Notes under the pieces: model-generated
What the model saw: only the letters and a program-made list of their open reading frames with translations
Told to the model about the DNA's origin: nothing
Databases searched by the model: none
In this document: positions 33,350 through 41,064 of the stretch, in pieces
How positions within the stretch are numbered: the stretch's first letter is position 1
How the letters are laid out: each line of letters opens with the position of its first letter
NCBI RefSeq assembly: GCF_006438845.1
Contig: NZ_RCZJ01000009.1
Location: 1-64,000, forward strand
Origin: Variovorax ginsengisoli
Lineage (GTDB): Bacteria; Pseudomonadota; Gammaproteobacteria; Burkholderiales; Burkholderiaceae_C
DNA: 64,000 nucleotides
Reading direction: 5' to 3'
Translations under genes and position numbers: made by a program

Positions 33350-34128
33350 GTGGGGAGGCTGGGGCCTTGGCCGATGCCGGCACCCAGGTCACGGTCACGG
33401 TGCTGGCCGCAGGAAGCCTTCGCCTGCCGTTCACACGGGCCGCGCAGGATTTCGCGCAGCGCCATCCCGGCACGCGATTCACGCTGGTCTTCGGCGCTGC
33501 CGGGCTGTTGCGCGAGCGCGTTGCGGCCGGTGAACATGCCGACGTCTTCGCCTCGGCGAACCTGGCGCATCCCGACGCGCTCGGGCGGCGTGGCGGCTTC
33601 GGACCGACGGTGGCTTTCGCTCGCAACGCACTGTGCGCGCTGGTCCGCCCCGGGCTCGCGGTCACGCGCGAGACGCTCGTGCGCACGCTCCTGGATCCGA
33701 GCGTGACGCTCGGCACTTCGACGCCCGGCGCCGATCCTTCGGGCGACTACGCCTTCGAACTGTTCGTGCGCGTGGAGCGCAGCGGCGCGGGGCCGGCAGG
33801 TTGTGCCGCTGCGCTGGCCGGCAAGGCCCGGCAACTGACAGGCGGCCCCGGTGCGCCGAAACCGCCAGGCGGCCACAACGTGTACGGCATGCTGGTCGCG
33901 AGCGGCGCAGCCGACGTCTTTCTGACCTACCGCACCAACGCCCGCATCGCCCTCGCCGAGCAGGCCGGACTGCAGGTGGTGGACATCGACCCCCACATCA
34001 ACGTCAGCGCCCGCTACGGCTTGGTGGTTCGTGACGGGGCGCCAGCCGCGGCGCAGCGCTTTGCCGACGACCTGTGCACCGGGCCGGGCCAGGCCGTTCT
34101 GCGCGATGCAGGTTTCCTGCCGGTTTGA
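33346..34128 (+). CDS. ModA-like substrate-binding protein lacking a signal peptide
   Basis: The 260-residue protein matches ModA/WtpA-type binding proteins: VTVLAAGSLRLPFTRAAQDF, then FGAAGLLRERVAAGEHADVF and GTSTPGADPSGDYAFELF, ending DIDPHINVSARYGL. It starts at a GTG overlapping the tupA stop, and no signal peptide is readable before the binding fold, so either the true start is elsewhere or it works in the cytoplasm as a molybdate store or sensor. Its place directly after tupA links it to tungstate/molybdate handling. Confidence 0.75.
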   Translation: MSGEAGALADAGTQVTVTVLAAGSLRLPFTRAAQDFAQRHPGTRFTLVFGAAGLLRERVAAGEHADVFASANLAHPDALGRRGGFGPTVAFARNALCALVRPGLAVTRETLVRTLLDPSVTLGTSTPGADPSGDYAFELFVRVERSGAGPAGCAAALAGKARQLTGGPGAPKPPGGHNVYGMLVASGAADVFLTYRTNARIALAEQAGLQVVDIDPHINVSARYGLVVRDGAPAAAQRFADDLCTGPGQAVLRDAGFLPV

Positions 34129-34183
34129 GCGCAAGGACCCGCATCGGCCGTGGGGTTGGCCAGCGATCGCGACAATCGTCCCG

Positions 34184-34594
34184 ATGCAAGTTCAAGACAA
34201 GCCCCCCGTCGAGAGTCCTTTCGATTGGATCGGCGGCGAGCCGGCCGTGCAGGCGCTGGTCACCCGTTTCTACGATCTGATGGATCTGGAGCCCGCTTAT
34301 GCGCGGCTGCGCGCCGTGCACGGCAGCACGCTCGACAACGCGCGCGAGCGTCTGTTCTGGTTTCTCTGCGGCTGGCTTGGAGGGCCGCAGCACTACACCG
34401 ACCGCTTCGGCCATCCGATGCTGCGCGCGCGCCACATGCCGCAAAGCATCGGCGGCCATGCGATCGGCATCGCCGAGCGCGACCAATGGCTGGCCTGCAT
34501 GGACCAGGCGATGGGCGAGACCGGTGTCGACGAGGCGCTTCGCGCGCGCCTGCGCGACTCGTTTTTCAAGACGGCTGACTGGATGCGCCAGTGA
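34184..34594 (+). CDS. Group II truncated hemoglobin
   Basis: The 136-residue globin has Tyr30 (TRFYDLM, B10 position), and proximal His84 in FGHPMLRARHMP, with WLGGPQHYTDRFG preceding it, all typical of group II (TrbO-like) truncated hemoglobins. These bind O2 and NO and take part in NO detoxification or respiration. It lies 55 bases after the ModA-like gene and may share its transcript, but no functional link is apparent. Confidence 0.9.
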   Translation: MQVQDKPPVESPFDWIGGEPAVQALVTRFYDLMDLEPAYARLRAVHGSTLDNARERLFWFLCGWLGGPQHYTDRFGHPMLRARHMPQSIGGHAIGIAERDQWLACMDQAMGETGVDEALRARLRDSFFKTADWMRQ

Positions 34595-34871
34595 AATCAG
34601 GCGTCGAGCAAGAGGGCCTGTGCATTGCCCAAGTCAGCCTCACGTAGGCTTTCTCCCCGCGATTGTTTCAATTTCGTGAACACCATGGTTCATTTGTCTA
34701 AGGGTTTTCACTTAATCGGCGGCGCACAATTGAGCCCAACAGAGCAAGCAACGCAACGAAAGAAGCAAGCGCTCTGGGTGAGCTTGGCACCGAGCAAGGT
34801 GGCCGCCCCGCAAGGAGCGGTACCCCCCGATACCGGTTCGAAAGACCCCGAAACCCTCAAAGGAAATTGAA

Positions 34872-35240
34872 ATGAACACCTCGAAGATCATCGCCGCCGC
34901 AGCCCTGTCCCTCCTCGCCGCAGTGGGCGCACAGGCCGAAACGTACGAAGGCGTGCAGACCGTGAACACGGTGGCCAGCCGTTCCGAAGTGGCCGCTGGC
35001 GCCAACCAGGCTGCCCGCACCGCCGTCTTCGGCGAAGCCCGCTACAACGGCGTGGCCCCTGCGTTGAACGGCACCACCGACCGCGCCAACGTGCACAACC
35101 AGGCCGTGCAGACCGCCCGCATGGGCAACATCTACGGCAACCAGGCCTCGGCCGGCGTGCTGTCGGTGGGCAACGGCAACGTGGACCGCGCTGCGGTCCG
35201 TGCCGAAGCCCGCAACGCCGCCCGCACCGCAGCGCTGTAA
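34872..35240 (+). CDS. Small secreted protein with Asn/Ala/Arg-rich repeats
   Basis: The 122-residue protein has a clear signal peptide (KIIAAAALSLLAAVGAQA) and a mature part with repeated Ala-Asn-Arg motifs such as ANQAARTAVFGEARYNGVAP and RAAVRAEARNAARTAA. Related short exported proteins of unknown function are frequent in Comamonadaceae. AGGAAATTG precedes the ATG, and a strong terminator follows, so it is a single-gene unit and probably well expressed. Confidence 0.75.
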   Translation: MNTSKIIAAAALSLLAAVGAQAETYEGVQTVNTVASRSEVAAGANQAARTAVFGEARYNGVAPALNGTTDRANVHNQAVQTARMGNIYGNQASAGVLSVGNGNVDRAAVRAEARNAARTAAL

Positions 35241-35270
35241 TTCGACGTCGGCTTCGCCGGCCCGACCGAG

Positions 35271-35301
35271 AAGCCCGCCACCGCAAGGTCGCGGGCTTTT
35301 T
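35271..35301 (+). terminator. Rho-independent terminator after the small secreted protein
   Basis: AAGCCCGC pairs with GCGGGCTT across a 12-base loop and is followed by a T run (35297-35301). It ends transcription of the secreted-protein gene and separates it from the convergent smr gene. Confidence 0.8.
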
Positions 35302-35314
35302 CGTGCGCGTGGCC

Positions 35315-35971
35315 TCAGCGCTTGGACGGCGCCAGCAGCACCACCAGCGCGCCCGCGCCGCCCTCGGCCGGCTTGGCCTGGACGAAGGCCAGCACCTCGT
35401 TCTTCTGGATCAGCCAGCGTTGGGTCTTGGTCTTGAGCACCGGCTGCTTGCCCGGCGAGCCCAGGCCCTTGCCGTGCACCACGCGCACGCAGCGCATGCC
35501 TTGCTTGTAGGCGGTGCGGATGAAGGCGCCCAGCGCCTCGCGCGCCTCGTCGCTGCGCAGGCCATGCAGGTCGACCTGGCGCTGGATCGACCATTCACCC
35601 GCGCGCAGCTTGCGCGTGACGTCGGTGCCGATGCCGGAGCGCCGGAAGCTCATGGCGTCGTCCACGTCGAGCAGCGTGGTGACGTCGAACTCGTCGGACA
35701 GCGATTCGCGCAGCACGCGCTGCTCGTCGAGCTGATGCTGCACCGGGATCGGTGCCGGCGGCTCGGGCGCCAGCGGCACGGCGGCAGGGCGCTTGAGCGG
35801 CTGCGTGGCGCCGATGGCGCGGCTGAACAGGTCTTGCTCAGCCGCCCGCTTCTGCGCGATTGCAGCGCGTGCGGCGGCTGCCTCGGCTTCGCGCGCGCGT
35901 TGCTCGCTCAGCGTTCGCTGGACGGAGCCGAGATCGGCGAGGCTCTTGAGCGTGTCGGAACGGCGTGGCAT
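35315..35971 (-). CDS. Smr/MutS2-C-terminal domain protein
   Basis: The 218-residue protein has a charged, coiled N-terminal half and a C-terminal Smr domain (about residues 125-210): RQVDLHGLRSDEAREALGAF, with the DLHG motif, and CVRVVHGKGLGSPG, with the HGxG motif. Stand-alone Smr proteins nick DNA or cleave mRNA on stalled ribosomes. It converges with the secreted-protein gene and precedes radC on the same strand but in the order radC then smr. Confidence 0.88.
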   Translation of the reverse strand: MPRRSDTLKSLADLGSVQRTLSEQRAREAEAAAARAAIAQKRAAEQDLFSRAIGATQPLKRPAAVPLAPEPPAPIPVQHQLDEQRVLRESLSDEFDVTTLLDVDDAMSFRRSGIGTDVTRKLRAGEWSIQRQVDLHGLRSDEAREALGAFIRTAYKQGMRCVRVVHGKGLGSPGKQPVLKTKTQRWLIQKNEVLAFVQAKPAEGGAGALVVLLAPSKR

Positions 35972-35992
35972 GGGTTCAGCATAGCAAGCCGT

Positions 35993-36670
35993 TCAGAGCA
36001 GGCCGCGCTGCGCCATCGAAAGACTCAATCCGCGAGCCACCACCACGTGGTCGAGCACCCGCACATCGACCAGCGCGAGGGCCGCCTTGAGCGTTTGCGT
36101 CAATGCCTCGTCGGCGCGCGAGGGTTCCACGCCCCCGCTCGGATGGTTGTGCGCCAGCACCACGGCTGCGGCATGGTGATGCAGCGCGCGGAGCACCACC
36201 TCGCGCGGGTAGACGCTGGTCTGCGTCAGCGTGCCGCGAAACAGTTCTTCCATGGCGATCAGCCGGTGCTGCGCGTCGAGGAACAACACCGCAAACACTT
36301 CGTGCGCTCGGCCGGCGATGTGCAGCTGCAGGTAGTGCGCCACGGCCTCGGGCGAATCGAACACGGTGCGTTCTTTCAAGCGCTCGGCCATTGCACGGCG
36401 CGCGAGTTCGAGCACGGCGGTCAGTTCGGCACGCTTGGCCGAGCCGCCGAGGCCCTTGACGGCCTTCAGGTCGTCGACGCCGGTCTGCAGCAGACCGGCG
36501 ATACCGCCAAAGGTGTCGAGCAGTTCCTGCGCCAGCTGCAGCACGTTCTTGCCTGCAATGCCGGTGCGCAGCAGCAGGGCAAGCAGTTCGGCATCGCCCA
36601 AAGCGGCGGCGCCGCGTGCGATAAGTTTCTCGCGCGGCCTGGCTTCCGGCGGCAGATCTTTGAAAGACAT
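35993..36670 (-). CDS. radC: RadC/JAB-domain protein
   Basis: The 225-residue protein has a helix-hairpin-helix N-terminal part (LGDAELLALLLRTGIAGKNV) and a JAB/MPN domain with E125 and the zinc motif HNHPSG (174-179) plus a downstream Asp. The name RadC persists although a direct repair role is disputed. It starts 35 bases before the divergent FKBP region and is followed by smr. Confidence 0.92.
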   Translation of the reverse strand: MSFKDLPPEARPREKLIARGAAALGDAELLALLLRTGIAGKNVLQLAQELLDTFGGIAGLLQTGVDDLKAVKGLGGSAKRAELTAVLELARRAMAERLKERTVFDSPEAVAHYLQLHIAGRAHEVFAVLFLDAQHRLIAMEELFRGTLTQTSVYPREVVLRALHHHAAAVVLAHNHPSGGVEPSRADEALTQTLKAALALVDVRVLDHVVVARGLSLSMAQRGLL

Positions 36671-36746
36671 GGCGCAGACGGGGCTTGGGCCCCACTCCCT
36701 AAAATGGCGGATTCAGTGTACCGGGGGCTTCACGGCCTTTCCCATC

Positions 36747-37205
36747 TTGACCTCGCCCACCACCGCCGCAATCGTCACCGCCGGCTCCTTCCTCACGCTG
36801 CACTACCGGCTGGCAGGCCCTGCGGGCGACATCATCAACACCTTCGCCGACAAGCCGGCGACGCTGTCGCTTGGCACCGGCGAACTGTCGCCGGCCGTGG
36901 AGCAGCGCTTGCTCGGCCTGGAAGAAGGCGCGCACACCACCTTCGATCTGCCTGCCGGCGAGGCCTTCGGCGAGCGCAATGCCGAGATGCAGCAGTGGGT
37001 GGCGCGCACGTTGCTCGCGAAGATGAGCGACCCCGACGAGCGCTACGCGGTCGGCGACGTGGTCCAGTTCCCCACGCCAGACGGCATGGGCAGCTACGCC
37101 GGTGCGGTGATCGCGTCGAGCGACACGGCGGTGCAGTTCGACTTCAACCATCCGCTCGCCGGCCAGTCGGTGACCTTCGAAGTGCAACTGATCGGGGTGC
37201 TTTGA
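36747..37205 (+). CDS. FKBP-type peptidyl-prolyl isomerase, SlpA-like
   Basis: The 152-residue protein has the short FKBP pattern of SlpA/FkpB: GSFLTLHYRLAG, PATLSLGTGELSPAVEQRLL, FDLPAGEAFGERNAEMQQWV and FDFNHPLAGQSVTFEVQLIG. The family speeds proline isomerisation and has an inserted chaperone flap. No ATG exists before the conserved fold; TTG at 36747 is the most plausible start. In Burkholderiales it precedes ispH, as here. Confidence 0.85.
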   Translation: MTSPTTAAIVTAGSFLTLHYRLAGPAGDIINTFADKPATLSLGTGELSPAVEQRLLGLEEGAHTTFDLPAGEAFGERNAEMQQWVARTLLAKMSDPDERYAVGDVVQFPTPDGMGSYAGAVIASSDTAVQFDFNHPLAGQSVTFEVQLIGVL

Positions 37206-37303
37206 GCTCGCCCCCAGTCTTCGCGGCACTTTGTGTCCGCTGCGCCAACCCCCTGCCGGGGGCAACACCGGCGGCCTGGCGGAGCCAGTTCCGCGGTGTT
37301 CTC
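37206..37303 (+). repeat. Dispersed intergenic repeat, copy A
   Basis: This roughly 98-base element lies between the FKBP gene and ispH. It shares long blocks with copies at 42522-42616 (inverted) and 52485-52580: GCTCGCCCCCAG, a CCCCCTGCCGGGGGC hairpin, GGCGGCCTGGCGGAGCC and TTCCGCGGTGTT. All three copies are outside genes, as expected for a REP-type or similar non-coding repeat. Confidence 0.8.
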
Positions 37304-37332
37304 CCGAAGGGAGTTCGGAACGAATTTTCAGG

Positions 37333-38310
37333 ATGGGTGCACCCGTGAAGACCGTTGACGAAATCCTCCTGGCCGAACCGCGTGGGTTCTGCGCGGGGGT
37401 CGACCGCGCAATCGAGATCGTCGAGCGCGCGCTGGCCAAGTTTGGCGCCCCCATCTACGTGCGCCACGAGATCGTGCACAACACCTACGTGGTGAACGAG
37501 CTCAAGGCCAAGGGCGCGATCTTTATCGAAGACCTGGCGGAAGTGCCGCCCGGCTCGACACTGATTTTCAGTGCACACGGCGTGAGCAAGGCGGTGCAGA
37601 CCGAGGCGCGCGACCGCGGCTTCGACGTGTTCGACGCCACCTGTCCGCTGGTCACCAAGGTGCACGTCGAGGTCGCCAAGCTTGCGAAGGAAGGCTACGA
37701 ATTCATCATGATTGGCCACAAGGGCCATCCTGAGGTCGAAGGCACGATGGGGCAGCTGTCGAGCGGCATTCATCTGGTCGAGGACGTGGCCGACGTGGCG
37801 CGCGTGCAACCGGCGCAGACCGACAAGCTGGCCGTCGTGACGCAGACCACGCTGTCGGTCGACGATGCGGCCGAGATCGCCGCCGCCGTGCGCACGCGTT
37901 TCCCGAAGGTCCGCGAGCCCAAGCAGCAGGACATCTGCTACGCCACACAGAACCGGCAGGACGCCGTGAAGATCATGAGCCCGCAGGTCGACATCCTGAT
38001 CGTGGTCGGCAGCCCGACCAGTTCGAACAGCAACCGCCTGCGCGAGCTCGCGCAGCGCCTAGGCACCGAGAGCTACATGGTCGACTCCGCCGACGAACTC
38101 CGGCCCGAATGGTTCGAGGGCAAGTCGCGGGTCGGGCTCACCGCGGGCGCGTCGGCACCCGAGGTGCTGGTTCATGCCGTGATCGATCGGGTGCGCGCAT
38201 TGGGCGCCGTGTCGGTGCGCAAGATGGACGGCATCCAGGAAACCATCAAGTTCCCGCTGCCCAAGGGCCTGAAGCTCGACGACATTCCGACCCCGGGGCA
38301 CATCTCGTGA
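37333..38310 (+). CDS. ispH: 4-hydroxy-3-methylbut-2-enyl diphosphate reductase
   Basis: The 325-residue enzyme makes IPP and DMAPP in the last step of the MEP pathway. The three [4Fe-4S] cysteines are visible: C20 (RGFCAGVDRAIE), C104 (DATCPLVTKVH) and C202 (DICYATQNRQ). HHGH-type residues (HGV, GHKGHPE) and TxxS signatures complete the family pattern. A GTG-started threonine-dehydratase-like gene overlaps its end by four bases. Confidence 0.96.
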   Translation: MGAPVKTVDEILLAEPRGFCAGVDRAIEIVERALAKFGAPIYVRHEIVHNTYVVNELKAKGAIFIEDLAEVPPGSTLIFSAHGVSKAVQTEARDRGFDVFDATCPLVTKVHVEVAKLAKEGYEFIMIGHKGHPEVEGTMGQLSSGIHLVEDVADVARVQPAQTDKLAVVTQTTLSVDDAAEIAAAVRTRFPKVREPKQQDICYATQNRQDAVKIMSPQVDILIVVGSPTSSNSNRLRELAQRLGTESYMVDSADELRPEWFEGKSRVGLTAGASAPEVLVHAVIDRVRALGAVSVRKMDGIQETIKFPLPKGLKLDDIPTPGHIS

Positions 38311-39290
38311 GCGGCGCTGCAATCACGTCGGCTGCCACGGCCGACTGGCACGCCGAGATCGAACGCGCCGCGCAGCGCCTGGACGCGCACCGCGGCGCCT
38401 ACCTGCGCGAGACGCCGCTCTGGAAGCTGTCGCCCGCCGCCTTCGGGCTGCCCGCCACGCCCGGCGTGGAGATCTGGCTCAAGCTCGAACACCTGCAGGT
38501 CGCCGGCAGCTTCAAGGCGCGCGGGATGATGAACCGCCTGCTGGCCAACGACATACCGTCCAGCGGCGTGGTGGTCGCGTCCGGTGGAAATGCCGGCATC
38601 GCGACTGCCGCCGCGGCACATGCGCTCGGGGTGCGCTGCGAAGTGTTCCTGCCCAGCGTGTCGCCCGAGGCCAAGCGGGCTCGGTTGCGCGCGCTCGGCG
38701 CCGAAGTGACCGTCGTCGGCGAGGCCTACGCGGATGCATTGGCGGCCTGCCTGACGCGCCAGCGTGAGAGCGGCGCGCTCCTCACGCATGCCTACGATCA
38801 GCCCGAGGTGGTGGCGGGCGCCGGCACACTGGGCCGCGAGATCGAGCAGCAAGGCGGCGTGCCCGATTCGGTGCTCGTGAGCGTGGGTGGCGGCGGCCTG
38901 ATCGGCGGCCTGGCCGGCTGGTTTGGGCCGCGCAGCCGCGTCGTGGCGCTGGAGCCCGAACGGGCGCCGACGCTGTTTCGTGCGCGCGAAGCCGGCGAAC
39001 CGGTCGACGTGACGGTCGGTGGCGTGGCGGCGGATTCGCTGGGTGCCAAACGCATCGGCAGCATCGCCTGGGAGATCACGCAGCGCGAGGTGCGCGACGC
39101 ACTGCTGCTTGACGACGACGCCATCCGCGCAGCGCAGCTGTGGCTGTGGAAAGAGATGAAGCTGGCGGTCGAGCCCGCTGCGGCACTGCCACTGGCGGCG
39201 CTGCAGACCGGCGCGTACGTGCCGAGCGAAGGCGAGAAGGTCTGCTTGATCGTCTGCGGCGCCAACCTCGACCCGGCCGGGCTGGCCTGA
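38307..39290 (+). CDS. PLP-dependent threonine/serine dehydratase-like enzyme
   Basis: The 327-residue fold-type II PLP enzyme has the lysine K70 in LQVAGSFKARGMMNRL, SGGNAGIATAAAAHALG for the phosphate/asparagine loop, and the Gly-rich VSVGGGGLIGGL. It lacks the C-terminal regulatory ACT domain, like catabolic or racemase-type members. Reactions include threonine or serine deamination, or serine racemisation; the substrate cannot be read. The GTG start is coupled to ispH. Confidence 0.88.
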   Translation: MSGAAITSAATADWHAEIERAAQRLDAHRGAYLRETPLWKLSPAAFGLPATPGVEIWLKLEHLQVAGSFKARGMMNRLLANDIPSSGVVVASGGNAGIATAAAAHALGVRCEVFLPSVSPEAKRARLRALGAEVTVVGEAYADALAACLTRQRESGALLTHAYDQPEVVAGAGTLGREIEQQGGVPDSVLVSVGGGGLIGGLAGWFGPRSRVVALEPERAPTLFRAREAGEPVDVTVGGVAADSLGAKRIGSIAWEITQREVRDALLLDDDAIRAAQLWLWKEMKLAVEPAAALPLAALQTGAYVPSEGEKVCLIVCGANLDPAGLA

Positions 39291-39349
39291 GGGCCGCGCC
39301 GCGCCGCGGCCAGGGAAGCGGGGGACAGGGCCCGACCTAAAATCGGCGC

Positions 39350-40693
39350 ATGCTCGACATCACCCTGCTCCGCAAAGACCTCGCCGCCGCCGTTGCCGGC
39401 CTCGAAAAGCGCAAGAAGAACCAGCCATTCCTCGACGTGCACGCCTTCACCGCGCTCGAGGCCGAACGCAAGATCCTGCAGACGCGCACCGAGGAACTCC
39501 AGGCGCGCCGCAATGTGCTCAACAAGCAGATCGGGCCGTTGAAGGCGAAGGGCGAGTCGGCGGCCGCCGAAACGCAGGCGCTGATGACCGAGGTCAACGC
39601 GCTCAAGGCCGAGCAGGAGACGCAGTCGGCACGGCTCGATGCGATCCAGCCCGAACTGCATGCGCTGTTGCTGGCCGTGCCCAACCTGCCGCACGAGAGC
39701 GTGCCCCTGGGAGAGGACGAGAGCGGCAACGTCGAGGTGCGCCGCTGGGCGCCCAACGGCGGCGCCGGTGCCGGTGCCACGCCGCTGGCGTTTGCGCCGA
39801 AGGACCACGTCGATCTCGGTGCGCCCTTGGGCCTCGATTTCGAGATGGGCGTCAAGCTTGCCGGTTCGCGCTTCAGCGTGCTGAAAGGCCCGATCGCCCG
39901 GCTGCATCGCGCGCTCGCGCAGTTCATGATCGATTTGCAGACGGAGCGCCATGGCTACACCGAGTGCTATGTGCCTTACATCGTCAATGCCGAATCGCTG
40001 CGCGGTACCGGCCAATTGCCCAAGTTCGAGGGTGACCTGTTCGCGGCGAAAAAGGGCGGCCAGGACGGCGAGCCGGTGCCCGACACCCAGGCGCTCTACC
40101 TGATCCCGACCAGCGAGGTGCCGCTGACCAACTTCGTGCGCGACGAGGTAGTGCCCGAGTCGCAACTGCCGATCAAGCTGACCGCGCATTCGCCATGCTT
40201 CCGCTCCGAGGCCGGCAGCGCCGGGCGCGACACGCGCGGCATGATTCGCCAGCACCAGTTCGACAAGGTCGAGATGGTGCAGATCACGCATCCGTCGCAG
40301 AGCTACGAGGCGCTCGAAGCCATGACGACGCACGCTGAAGCGGTGCTGCAGGCCTTGGAGTTGCCTTACCGCGTGGTGCTGCTGTGCACGGGCGACATGG
40401 GGTTCGGCTCGACCAAGACCTACGACCTGGAAGTGTGGCTGCCGGCGCAGGACACCTACCGCGAGATCAGCTCGGTGTCGAACTGCGAGGCGTTCCAGGC
40501 GCGCCGTCTCCAGGCGCGTTTCAAGAACGCGCAGGGCAAGAACGAACTGGTGCACACGCTCAACGGTTCGGGCTTGGCCGTGGGCCGCGCGCTGGTCGCG
40601 GTGCTGGAGAACCACCAGAATGCGGACGGTTCGATCCGCATCCCGGTCGCACTGCGGCCGTACCTGCGCGGCGCCGAAACGCTGAGCGCCTGA
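39350..40693 (+). CDS. serS: Seryl-tRNA synthetase
   Basis: The 447-residue class II synthetase has an N-terminal coiled-coil arm (about residues 1-110) that grips the long variable arm of tRNA-Ser, then motif 2 (FRSEAGSAGRDTRGMIRQHQ) and motif 3 (NGSGLAVGRALVAVLE). It charges tRNA-Ser with serine. A tRNA-Ser gene follows 64 bases downstream on the same strand. Confidence 0.97.
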   Translation: MLDITLLRKDLAAAVAGLEKRKKNQPFLDVHAFTALEAERKILQTRTEELQARRNVLNKQIGPLKAKGESAAAETQALMTEVNALKAEQETQSARLDAIQPELHALLLAVPNLPHESVPLGEDESGNVEVRRWAPNGGAGAGATPLAFAPKDHVDLGAPLGLDFEMGVKLAGSRFSVLKGPIARLHRALAQFMIDLQTERHGYTECYVPYIVNAESLRGTGQLPKFEGDLFAAKKGGQDGEPVPDTQALYLIPTSEVPLTNFVRDEVVPESQLPIKLTAHSPCFRSEAGSAGRDTRGMIRQHQFDKVEMVQITHPSQSYEALEAMTTHAEAVLQALELPYRVVLLCTGDMGFGSTKTYDLEVWLPAQDTYREISSVSNCEAFQARRLQARFKNAQGKNELVHTLNGSGLAVGRALVAVLENHQNADGSIRIPVALRPYLRGAETLSA

Positions 40694-40756
40694 TCGACAT
40701 CGAGCCGGGAAAAAGCGTCCTAAAGTGCTGCTAGAATCGAAGGCTCGACAGACACC

Positions 40757-40844
40757 GGAGAGGTGGCAGAGTGGTCGAATGTACCTGACTCGAAATCAGG
40801 CGTACGGAAACGTACCGAGGGTTCGAATCCCTCCCTCTCCTCCA
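40757..40844 (+). tRNA. tRNA-Ser (CGA)
   Basis: The 88-base gene folds as a cloverleaf: acceptor stem GGAGAGG/CCTCTCC, anticodon stem CCTGA/TCAGG with loop CTCGAAA (anticodon CGA, reading UCG), a long variable arm (GTACG-GAAA-CGTAC) typical of tRNA-Ser, T arm with TTCGAAT, and an encoded CCA end. The discriminator base reads T, where many serine tRNAs have G. A strong terminator follows directly. Confidence 0.96.
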
Positions 40845-40876
40845 AAATGGCGCCCAGCAGGGCGCCATTTTTTTTG
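40845..40876 (+). terminator. Rho-independent terminator after tRNA-Ser
   Basis: AATGGCGCCC and GGGCGCCATT form a ten-pair stem with a short AGCA loop, preceded by A's and followed by a run of T (to about 40875). Its mirrored A and T runs make it potentially bidirectional. Confidence 0.9.
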
Positions 40877-41064
40877 CGTCGCTCGGCGGGATCGGCGCAA
40901 GGCGCGCGCCCTTCGACGGCTGGTGACCACGCGGTCGATGCGCGGAACGAGATGGCGCACCGCGCGGTCTCCGAACAGCGGCGCTGCCCCTAGAATCATC
41001 CAATGCCATGGCCCTGTCCGAAGGGGCATTTTTCAAAGTGCCAGACAGACAGAGGTGGTGAGCC

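Noticed and set aside
34625..34870. Possible 81-residue gene before the small secreted protein
   Set aside because: It has no recognisable content and occupies the leader and promoter region of the next gene.
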